DNA of 64,000 nt, taken from Amblyomma americanum (Eukaryota > Arthropoda > Arachnida > Ixodida > Ixodidae). Where the stretch lies: the NCBI RefSeq assembly GCF_052857255.1, contig NC_135498.1:112157723-112221722 (forward strand), in the 5' to 3' direction. The notes beneath the pieces were generated by a model. That model made no database searches, was not told where the DNA came from, and saw only the letters and a list, made by a program, of their open reading frames with translations. Positions 46,501-58,500 of this stretch are shown one piece after another. A program made the translations under genes and the position numbers. Positions within the stretch are counted from its first letter, which is position 1, and each line of letters opens with the position of its first letter.

Positions 46501-49500
46501 CCGCAGAATACCTGAATGCTACGCTTGGAGCCGTAGAGCATACAAAAACTTGTAACCTCGCAGTAGTGTCCCTGTTAGATCGTTTTTCTTGCTTTTATTG
46601 GCAGTTCAAAGTTTCGTTTTGATTGTAAGTCGACCCCCCCCACTTTGGAATTTTAAATTTCAAAAAAAGGGTCGACTTACAATCGTGTAAATACGGTACT
46701 TAGAGGGAACACAACAAATGGATATACCAGCTCTTAACTTGGAGAAAAGTAGGTTTCACCATGAAGCAGGAACGTGGCTTCAAGCTCCTCCTCTAGGGCT
46801 CTGCGTGCTTTCTTTTTTTTTTTTTGTGCTAACACAGTAAACTTGCTCTTCTGCATGTTAACAGGCAGTTTGACCATTTTTCATGTTTCCTCCAAGTATG
46901 ACACATACTGTACATGCCACCTCTGTAGTTCCCTGCAGTCTGCCTGGAGGTAAAGAAGCAAATTGCAGGCCCTCAATTTTTCAGTCAGCTGGTGCAATAC
47001 CGCATTTACTCGTGTAATTTGTGTACTTTCTTTCCTAAATTTAAGGCTTCTAAAAGGGGGTGCGTAAATTACGTGGAGATCTCATGAACACATCCCAAAA
47101 AACTACAAAGGTCATAACGCACAATGTATGCGGTATATCTCCTCATATAAGTCGATCCCACAACTCGCGCCCCTCGCTGGCCAAAAGAAAGTTGACTCCA
47201 AATATAAGTCGACGTATACCCCCTTCCACCACACCCTGCATGCCCACCCCAGACCCATGTTATGTCGCTCCTTGCGTGATGGCATGACAGCACATGCGCA
47301 GCTGTAACCAATAAACATGGAAAGATGCAATTACAGGCGATCAAACGATATCCCCGCATGCACCTCAGATGAGTAGCAGCAAACGACAGCCAACAGCTCG
47401 GCAGTTTCGGATTCTGGCGCGACGGACGCTCCAGCGTTTACCGCAAGTTAGCTCTCACAGCTGTTCATATTGGAAAGTGACCGCCAGCATGAGCGAGCCA
47501 AGTAAACAGTGCGCAATGACCAGGACCAACTTACAAATAAATTGCTGACTTTTCTTGACACCACTCAATCACTTTTCGCAGTTGCACGCAGCAACGCAGT
47601 CGTGCCGATCTTCCCACGCCTGTGCTGCGTGCACCCATGTGCATGCTAGTGTGCTTGCGCAGCAGGGAGTGCAAAATATGAGAGTAAAGGATTTTTAAAA
47701 TATAAATCCAGATAATAAATCAGGGATGCACAAATTATGCGAGGGTGCAAACTATGCGAGTAAATACGGTATAATTCTTGAATGGTAGCATCTAAAGAAG
47801 GCTTTTAAGATAAGGCCATAAGACAGCACCGCTTATGGGCACCTTGAAATTTTAACAAAGCTGATGTGAGCAATGGAGAGGCTGCAGAGGGTTAGAAGGC
47901 GTGACTCACTGCAAAGGAGAGGGTCTCTGTGCCTGCACTGGGCTGCCTTATTATGCAGGCAATGCAGAAGACGGACGCCAGAGCCATCAATGCCAGGGGC
48001 ACCATGGCAGAGACCGCCAGGGAGAGAACTTGGGCCTCGGCAAACACCAGCAGCGCTGTGAGTGCCATGAACAGGGCCCCTGTTGCCAAGGTTAGGGAAA
48101 GAGTGGGAGAGAAAAAGAACACCATGCCCAGATGCGTTGCTGTCACTCGCGCTACAACAACCCACACGATCGCAAAAAATAAATATAAAGCAACAAGCTG
48201 GTCAAGTGACGTACACCTGAGCTGGAATGAGTGGGACAAGGCAAGGGTGCAAAGCCAAGAGCAAAGAGATCTTAATAATTTTGTCAGTGCTGTTGCTTCA
48301 ATTGTGATCAAAGATTAATGCAGTCTTGTCCATACTGCAGCATAACATCGGTAAAAATAATGCCAGAACGGGCGAAACGCTAGCCTAAAGAGCCACATAT
48401 GTATCCATCAGATGAGACAATTGCAAAAAAAAAATGGTCTATCAGTGTTGCATTACAGCATTTAAATAATTTTTCCCGGGCACAATTGCTGAGTGAATAT
48501 GCTGCCCGAAGAAACTGTCACTGGCCCCGATTTTCAGAGTCGCATAGAAGTCTTCTTTTAATAAAATGCACGGCTTTGACCCTGGTGTTCCTCTTGTACC
48601 GTGCATTAAGCGCTGCTGTTGATTATGAGAAAATTCTTTCCCAGCTGTCAATTGCAAGTACCATATTTACACGTAAATAATGTGACAACGAATATAATGC
48701 CCAAGGGGTGAATTTGCCCCCATAACAAAACGAAAAAAATATTGCAGTTATAATGTGAGCTCGGAACTGAACTATAAGAGCAACCATAATCGAGGGTGCA
48801 AAAAAAAAATGAAAGGGAACTGTTTCCAAAAATTTGTAAGAAACCCAAGTACCTGCAGGTGGTTTATTAATCATCATGACTTAGTTCCTTATCGCTGTTC
48901 GCAAACAAGTCATCTTCTGTGCCATCACTGCTGTTCGACAGGCAGCAGTTTAAAAATTCATGCGACACAATGGAGCACAGCAGTGCCTCCCACGCGTTGA
49001 CTATCCGCTTTGCAACGCCTGAGGCTGATGTGTGCTTCCTGCGTCGTCCTGCCAGAGTCAGTTCTTTGCTACTTGTGATCCACTCGTCATACTCCTTTCG
49101 GACCAGATCCCTGAATGGCTTGTTTATGCATACATCCAGTGGCTGCAGCTGTGATGTCATCCACTAAGTATGACGACAAGGTCAGAATTACACTTGCCAA
49201 CCGTGACCTTAGAGCAGGTTAAGTGCCATTTCAGTTTGCCATGTTGAATTGTTACGGAAGTGCTGGGCACCTTTAGAATTCGACACACTCTGCATTGGAA
49301 GTTCGTTATATCCGATTGTAGAAAAACATTACTTTGTAAAAGCGAGATATCAAGAATATGGACTTCTATGGTAGCTACCGAAAGGAATGGCTGTTCCTTC
49401 GTTATATCTGTAATTTTGTTATAAGCTGTGTCACTAAAGAGAGATTCGATTGTAGCTTGCGCACAGTCTTGTCTATTGGATTAGCACTACACTGCAGCAT

Positions 49501-52500
49501 CGTTTTGGCCCATCATGGTGCTTGCAGTCTGGTGAAACTGACAAATGAGGGCTAAGCAGGCCACATGACATCGTGAACACTGTGATTGGGATTGACAACA
49601 TTCCACTGCCGGCAACATGTATCAAGGCGTTGTGAGGGAGCATGTAAGGGATAGTGACAGCTCAAGGCACAGCTCTTGCATTCATTCCACGAGCCGTCTA
49701 GTGTACTGCGCCAGTCTAGTGTACTGCGCCAGTCAGAGAAGGCCCCACACATCCAGCGGAGATCGACCTAGCTAACCATGCTATGTGAAACCCTAAATCG
49801 AGAAACTGTAAAACCCGGAACCAGACGGCCAGGAGGGAGAGGGATGAAACAAAGGAAGGATGTGCGCCACGACCACAGTCTTACTGACTGTTGCAGGTGC
49901 ACTGGGATAAACCAGCTGAATTTGGTGCAGTGTCATCCTTTAGGATCAACCCAGAAGACACTATACAGACTCCAGTAGTAGCCTCCTGATATGTACCTCC
50001 GCCAGTGAGGAGGTATCTGGCCAGCTCACAATTCTTCATGGCAGCATTAAGTCAAACTGTCATATTAGCCTTTTTTCACAAACAAAAATACATAATTCAA
50101 AGAATTATCAGAATTACTGTATAAGTCTACAGTTTACTACTCTTACTACTAAATGCACAATTCCCCTTCCCTTATTCAATGCCCGGTTGGATTTACAGGT
50201 ACAGTAAATTATGATGATGATGAACGAAACCAAAATTTATCTGCAAAGATATGCTTCTTTTCATAGCTATGTTTTGTTGAAAAGCACTTGGCTTTAGTTC
50301 GAGCTACCTGTAATGACATTAGAAATTATTCGGAGATATTCGATTCAATTCACAACCAATTTTTGTTATTGGTATTCACTTTGCAAGGAAAAATTTATTA
50401 TTCACATAATTCTATACAATTTCCCTCCTAGGAACCAAGCGAAAAAACAAAACCATGGCCAATGCACCAGCAGATGCCAAACTCGTGAGGTGTTAGACTC
50501 ACCGAGGAGTAATGTGAGGACCTTGACAAGGAGGGCTGTGGACTCTGTGGGGCTGGAGAGGCCATCCAAGTTGAAAAGTGTCATGGCTATGCCCCGCTGC
50601 CCACTTCTGTCATAAGGTGGCTTCCTGGCTTCCGACCCGTCAATATCACCATCAGCCGACTGTGCGACGTCGTACCTGAGAGCCAAAGCCACAGCTGAGA
50701 CCATTTCTTTCAATGCATATACTCGAGTAGTAATGCCTTGATCTCTGTTAAATGTTTCATTTCAGCCTGACAATACAGCATGGTTTGCCATGACATGGGA
50801 TCCCTGAAAATGTGTTGAACTTGTAGTCGAACGCCATCATCATCACCATTCGTGCCAGCCCAGTTACAGCCACTCCAGGGGCCTCCCCCTGCAGCCTCCA
50901 ATTAGACGTGCTCTACCTTATCTGTGACCACTCTCTCCCCACCAATTGCCTCAACATTATCTAAAAAATTGAAAATAGGTTTTTGGGGAAAGTAAACGGC
51001 ACAGTGTCTGGCATCTCAGCTCTATAAGGGAAGGGATAAAGGAGGGAATGAGAGAAGAAAGAAAGAGAAGGGAAGGGATAAAGGAGCGACAGAGAGAAGA
51101 AAGGAAGAAAGAAATGCTGTAGAATAATTTCGACCACCTGGGGATCTTTAACCTGCACTGACATCGCACAGCACATGGGCACCTTTGCGTTTCGCCTCCA
51201 CTGAAACGCGGCTGCCCCGGACGGGTTCGAACCCGGGTCCCTACCCGACATTCTGCCATCTTAAACTTCAACTGCGCGTACAAAACCCAAGTATATTTAT
51301 GCCTCTTAAATGCTTTCTTATAGAAAATCAGACAGTGCAAAACACCTTAAAGCTCATTACAACAATGAAGGCATCTCCAGCTTATGAACAATAACCTGAA
51401 ATCCCCTGCCTCAACTCAACTACACTGAACAACATCCTCGCACCATCAACGAGCTGCAGCATCTTATTAAGGGTGACATACAGAATGGAACTACTCAGTG
51501 GCAATGCACAAAGGTTCTTCCTTAGACTAGAAAGCATATTTTCACTCATTTCCATGCTGCCCGCCACATTGCCAGGCAAACCACATAGTATGTCACGACT
51601 GCTTTTAAATGCATGCTCATCCCGTCCTCAAATCATACAACCACAAAACGCCTGTTTCAGCCGGGGCCAAATTGAGGAGACGGCTGAGAACTTCCCCCAC
51701 CTAGACATTATCTTTTCATCTCCAACACGTACACCGAAATTAATGTTTCGATAAACCATTGGCTTCAGTGCGAATTCACTACAGAAAGCCACCAAGCTGA
51801 AGCATCAGCAATCCTACATAAGCAGGTGCCTTTACACTGGGCTGAATTTTTTGCTATGTCAGCAGTTAATGAATCATTAGGCATCATCAGCACAAGTTTG
51901 ACTGTTAAGAAACGCTCCTCTGAACAATGCATATTAGGTATACATACAAAACAAAAAGCCGTCCATCACTGTCTGCTTCCAATAATGATTTTCCCCATAA
52001 ATAAAGCTGATGTGAATGTGCACCGAGGTTCTGCACTTGCTTGTTTGTGATATTTTTTCCCAATGATTTGAGAACCTGATACAAATATTTCCTGTGATCT
52101 GGTAGAATTAGAAAAGAATGAGAGACTACTGCACATTGCTAAAGTTGATGCTCCCAAGGCAGCACACTTCAGTGGAGATATGTGAACACTGTGTAACATA
52201 AACTATGCACATCTTCTTTGGATACTGAGCATTTCACTGCTGTGCGAATGCACATGGGCCATTGTGCTGCAATAGGAATGTCAAAGAACTGACACCCTCG
52301 AAAGGGCCAGTGAGAGTGCTTCAGAGGCACTTTGAAAACAGCCAAGCATGGTCAAGCTGCCTTTTTGCAATTTTTCTCATGGCCACCGTTCTCCTATAAA
52401 GATACAATTTCACACTTGCTAACAGCTCTCTTATCACTAGCTAACTCACTCACTTTCTCTTTCATTCAACCGCTCACTTGCTAATCGCTCGCAAACTTGC

Positions 52501-55500
52501 TAACTCACCAACCGGCTCGCACACTCAACGACTCGCTCGCTCACTCAACGACCCGCTCGCTAACTCAACGACTCGCTCGCTCACTCAACAACTCGCTCGC
52601 TCAACCAATAACTCAATCACTCACAAAGTCACTCACCACAAACTCATTTACTCAACCACTCAAATGCAGTTAATCTGCAAGAGATGCCATCTGACATAAT
52701 GGTGGAACACTTACAACTCTAATGGTAGGAGCCTCTGAAGGCACATTTAGTGCCAAAGAAACTGCACATCTTTCCATACTAGCAAGCATGGGCCACAACG
52801 TCAATGGCGACAGGTGCAGTGAAAAGAGCGATGAATCCGAAAGCAAATAAGTGCACAAAAAAATGCTAGCAAAGGGCAACTGCAGAAGCCCACACACCAT
52901 GTCTGCATGCCATGTCACAATGGCACATGCAGCACAGGTGGCAATGGGGAGAGGGGGAAGGGAAAGCTGGCACTTACATTTGTCTCCGGTTCGAGATAGA
53001 CACCGAGAGAGATGGTGCAGGAGAGCCACATGGTCGGGGTTCGACAAGGGGTTCGTATCTGGTTGCCCAGGAGGAAGAGGAGACAGAGAGGAAGGCAGGC
53101 AGGTGCCCCAGCGAAAATAAAAGAGAGCAAAAAGATAAAGCAAAGCCAAAAACATGGCCAATCAAAGAAAAAGAAGAAATAAGGCCACCACCCTGCATGC
53201 AAGCATGGTACAGGGAGAACATCACAATAAAACCTCTCTGCATTTTACCAGTTGTCAATGCCCTGTTCTTATGCATAACACTGCTGACTGTTCTGGCAAA
53301 GTAGTCCTCAGTTTGTACATTAAACTTTGCACACTCACTGCAAAGGTACCCAGACTTCAAAACCGATCTGGCAATCTATGCTTGGCAGTGACAACTAATA
53401 CTGAGAGTTCAATCACCTATTTGAATCAAGTGAGCACTACATTGTGGCACTCAGATACGAGATACAGTCACTGCAGGGGGTTACCTGAGCATGAGCACTG
53501 AGACAGCTACCAGGCTGTAGGCAAGTAGAGTCCCGATGGACATCATGTTGGCCAACTCTTCCACATTGAACATCATGGCCATCAAGCCTGCAACCAAATA
53601 ATACGTCCCCATGAAGGCATGCACAACTTTCCAGCTTCCAAAGTTTACTAAAGCAGAGATTTGAGCATCAGCCTAGTATGCAGCAGGCGTTGGGAGCCGT
53701 GGTTCAATGCTCAGTGCCCATTGGTCTTCCAGTGGGTACAAGCTTTTGCCTGACCTAAATTTGTTATCAAGTAAGCTAAAACAAGAGGAGAGGTTGTCCT
53801 GGAATCTGGCGAGACAACAGAAGAAAGTTGCTGTGTCTGCGGGATGCAATCACTAAATGCTTGCATGAGACAAAAGCTGGAGCAGTGTCAAACAAAAAAC
53901 TGGCTGATACGTACATACTTTTTGTCGAAAACGCACAGCATACCAGCTTTGCTTCTGGGTCATGTACTGTTGTTTGTTTTGTATCAACTGTCGGAGTTTT
54001 AAGTCTCTAAACCCTCACAGGAACTTAAGTCCTGCCTCCTAAAAAGTTCAAGAGTTCCAAAGGTGCCAGAGAGCCCCACTATAGAGCATGGAAGCAAACC
54101 CCTTGGGCTGTACACATTCGGCAATGGTTGTGCAAATATTAGTTACTTCAAAAAGCATTAACTGTTAGGCTAGTTGGTAATGTGCAGCGACTATATTCAT
54201 ATCCTTACTGCAACAGGACAACGACAATAGAGAGCACCTGTGCTCCTCATTTCTGGATTGTCCTCACCATTTTGAACTAGAAGTATGAGTATACTATTAA
54301 AGTGACATTACCTTTATTTGGTATGCGTGCTATAGAGCTTTTATCAACAAATGAAAAACACTAAGAAAAAAGAACAACAAAAAAGGCAGCTGCGTTTTGA
54401 CTGTTTCATTGTTCCACCCCCGTTTCCACTAATCGCTGTGGCACTGACCGGCAAAGACGCCTGAGATGGCAGTGGCAATAAGGGGCGTCTTGAGGCGTGG
54501 ATGAACGACGGCCAGGAAGCGAAAGATGAGGCCGTCCGAGCCCATGGCATAGAGGACCCGCGGAAGAGGAAACATGCCACCCAGGAGACTGCACACCAGA
54601 GATACACAAGCATGGGCTCTCAACAGCCGTCACCACTGTCACACAGCCACGGGTACGTTGCAGCAAAGCTTTGTAGAGACATTACACCCACAAGCGTAAG
54701 CAACACATGGCACTTAAAATTCATCCGAAACACTTTACTTTAGCAACTTAAAAGCTACTGAGGCTACAAGCAGTGAAAGCTACAAATCACTCCAACTACT
54801 AGGCACCATTACTCAATACTTGTCAGTGGAGCTGTGCGCACAACTTGCTCCTCCATCCTCGCTCGTGATCCCGAGCTCTGCTGTCAGTTCACAAGGAGCC
54901 AAGCAAGCTAAGCTGAAAAGTTACAAGGGACAGTCCATAGCGGAGTGTCCCCCAATTAATCCTGGTGATCAGCCAGATCAAATACAGTTACGCACAAGGC
55001 AAGAAACTGGTGTTTCCCGGAAAGCAAACTGGTGTTGCAATCAAGCACAGATGCAAAATTTTGGCTCAGTGTACTTTGTTGGAAATGATGCACAACAAAT
55101 TAGTACAGCGGAACCTGATCAATGGAGTATAGACACCAACCTTTTGGTTGCTTGTTTTCTTCTTTGCAATGATGTGCAAGTCATTACTATATATGGATCA
55201 TCACGTGGTATTCACCTATGACCATTAAACAACTTTTAACTGCATTTCTTATCGTGTGCTGTTCAGATGTCAACAGCCGAATAATGGCTGTGACGTCAAA
55301 AGTAAGTATAGGTCACGCAAAGCATGAAAGAACTGCTGTGTGATTACTACTTCTTAATTCGTTTTCATTCCGACTTTACAGACAGGCTGGCTTTAACACT
55401 GTCGTGAATTAAAACGATGAAGCCAACAAGAACTAAAACACAGGTATAGCTGCCACAGGCCAATCTCGCAAGTATGTACAAGCATGATGATGAAATAGGA

Positions 55501-58500
55501 GAAAAGAAACCACAGATCTCTGAGGCATGAAGGTTGCATGTTTGATCGATTTTGAAGTATACAAGTTTTGTTTTGAAACCACCAGTACACTTTTATCAAC
55601 CAAGGAAGACAAAAAAAAGACAACCTGAATGTTGGAAGTCAAAGAAAACCTGCAATTGGTGGCGCAACAAGCAGCCAGCTATGTTTCATTATGTTTTGGG
55701 CTGCTTCGTGGCTATACACGTTCTGCATGCCCGCATGGCTTCATTACGCGCCTCGATTTACAAGGGCGGAGCAGCAGAGGACCTCCAAGTGCCACTCTAA
55801 GTGCTCCTCAGACGAAGTTCGTGCAATGGCATTCAACCGTGACAAGAAAAACAAGCTGTGTATAGCCAATGTTCAACAAGCCTCCACGTTGGCAAATGCA
55901 CCACTCGGCATGTTCGCTTTGTCAGCGTACTAAGATGCTGGGTTGCATAACCAGTCCTACGGGGACTATTATTACAGAATTTAAATATACGCGCATGTAC
56001 CAGTCGCAACACATCAGTCGTGACGACGGCTCAGCGGTGACAGCGACGCTACCGACTCCTTGGCACTAGGACTTTCTTGCCACATCCACTGCCTCAGCCC
56101 TCAAAAGCATTGCACACTGTCTGGTGTTCAGATCGCTGAATGCAGGCTGCAGTTTTTTGTGAGAACTTCGTTGTCGGAATCGGGAACAGGATCCATTGTA
56201 ACGTTGGTGCAAATGTAAACGAAGCAACGACGGCTGATAGAGGCCTTCAACGTTCGGCCGGCAGTAGTTTTAATTTCGGCTGCTGCTAGGCGGGAGCGCA
56301 GCACTTGCCACCAGCAATCACGGAGTCCTTGTTTCCATTTCCAACGAATTATGTTACTCTTGTCCTATTTCATCACCAGAGAGTCCCGAGTTTGAATTGT
56401 AGCGATGGGACAAAGTTTTTCAACTTCGAATCCAAATCTCGTAGCAATAAATGCACCTTTTGCTGCTGGCCATGCGGCAAGAAAGCCATAAAATGCTGAA
56501 CTATCGGATTTTACTAACAAAAAAAATTTGACAGTGTTCTCCCGAGTGTTAAGCACGGTTCACCAGTGAGCCATAGATATCGGTCGCTACTTTAAAGCTA
56601 TCTATGCATTTCTTGTGCAATCATTTACATAGTTCAAGAAGTTAACTTTCAGTTTCGAAGTAATTAGTAATTGTAGTAAGGAGCGGAAAATTTTGGTGCG
56701 AGACTGAAGAGCGCGGTTCACAACTTTCCTTGGTGAACACGCCAAACTTCCCGGTAGCTGGACTCTCTCGCAGATGCAATTTTTCGGGGCCTCGGATGTA
56801 GCAAAAACTCTGATATAGTAAAGCGAGGCTGCTGTCCCAATTCGCCTTCCATAGATGGCATGGCACTGTTTTTTTTTTTTCGGTTATAGTAAAGATTAAA
56901 AAAAAAGAAAAGGCTACAGTAAAGAGCGTCTTGCCGTGGCGACGTGCTTCCCGCACAATGATGACATCGTGGCAAACACAAAGTCTAAGATTGCAAGGCC
57001 AAGATTCAGAGGCAAGTGGATACCAAAGGTGACAAAATGGCGCTCTGCCAGATGGCTTCATCACCAAGTTGCAAGGAGAAGTAAACTTTTTTGGAGGCCC
57101 TGGGACCACGAGGTAAAGCACACAGGGCGCATGGAAAAAAATATGTAAGGCTGCCTATGAAAGTAGAAAGAAGACGGCGCAGGTCAATGAGAAAGGAAAG
57201 CCAGGTGAAAGTTCAGTGAGTAGCAGGGAAAGGAAGAAAACAGCAAACGTTCACAGCACGACAGCGCGAAGTACGGGGAAGCAGTGGCAAGAAGTGGAGG
57301 CACGGCGGCACTGCATGGGTGGTTTGGCCATGCTTGACTGTGTCATGCACGTTTCTTAGCTATTGTCTCTTAAATTATGAGGCTGCAGGAGACGTCACTG
57401 TGCGATACCTGAAAATAAATAATTATCACATAAGGGGACAATAAGACCAGAATAGAAAGTATTCCAGACTTTTTTTTTATACACAAACACACTGTATTTA
57501 GTAGCGAATTAATTACCAAAAAGTAACCTCATAGCTATGGCATTACATACAACTGATATAAAAAGTCCCCCCGATATAAATTGGTTATCAGGAAATTAAA
57601 GGTCCAGTAACTTTCGCACACCTCAACCTTGCATGAGCGAAGAGAGGAAAGTGGCAGTGAAAGAAAGCAAGAAAGAGGTGTCGTAGTGGAGGGCTCCGAA
57701 ATAATTTTGACTGCCTGGGGATCTTTAACGTGCACTGACATGGCACAGCACACGGGCGCATTTTGCGTTTTGCCTCCATCAAAATGCGGCCACCGGGGTC
57801 CGGTTAGAACCTGTGCAACCCAGCTTAGTAGCCGAGCGGCCTAACAATTGAACCACCGCGGCATGTAGCTTGCTCCTGCAGCAATGTTTCGGCGCATGCA
57901 CTAACTCTTGCTTGCTTTCCAGTCTGGTTCGCTCCGGCATAGAGAAAGGCGCCGCTGGCGCATCGCCTGGCGATCACCACTCCGTGGATATTATTAAAAA
58001 TTTCAAGGGCTGTACATGTGTACATGTGAGAGTATAGCGAATACACGTGGCCAGCGGGCGTCAGTGTGCCGATGGTTACATTTTGTCTCCATCAAAATAT
58101 GGCCACTGCCTTCAGGTTTCGAACGCGGGCACTCTGGCTTAGTAGCTGCGCTCCCCTGATATAATAAAGATTTGTGCTGTTCTAAGTTACTTTACTATAC
58201 AGGGGTTCTACTGTAGTAGCAGTGAGCCTCAGGGTGATGTTACATAATCTGGTTTTAGTTCCGATCATGTAGAACTCAAGAAAGCAGCCCAAAACATCAA
58301 CTGCGGTCAATCAGCAAGCGTTGTTTTCTGCCTGCTGCCAGTTTACCAATTTTCTGTGCTGCGTAAGAACTAATAGGAACGTTCGAATTACTACGGCTGC
58401 TATTTGCCCTCTGTGTACAAAAAATGGCTGAGATTTGGCCCAAACTTCTCAACAGAGAGAGCTGTTTTGATTAAAAAAAGAACCTCCCTCTGCACATCCA

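Larger units (their letters stand above)
44461..46696 (-). mobile_element. pogo/Tigger-type DNA transposon, near full length
   Basis: Terminal inverted repeats of about 25 bp with two mismatches (CCGTATTCACATGATTGTAA and CCGTATTTACACGATTGTAA) are flanked by TA on both sides (44459-44460, 46697-46698). A second, internal GTAAGTCGA motif repeats near each end. It encodes a DDE transposase on the minus strand and is interrupted by a SINE at 46150-46450. The TA duplication and DDE type fit the pogo/Tigger group. Confidence 0.88.

Noticed and set aside
52440..52670. Regularly spaced repeats resembling a CRISPR array
   Set aside because: The units are contiguous 20-bp tandem copies with no spacers, in a eukaryotic intron; it is a minisatellite.
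52670..53360. Overlapping frames up to 163 codons on both strands
   Set aside because: All are in a CAT intron, low-complexity, mutually overlapping and without family resemblance.
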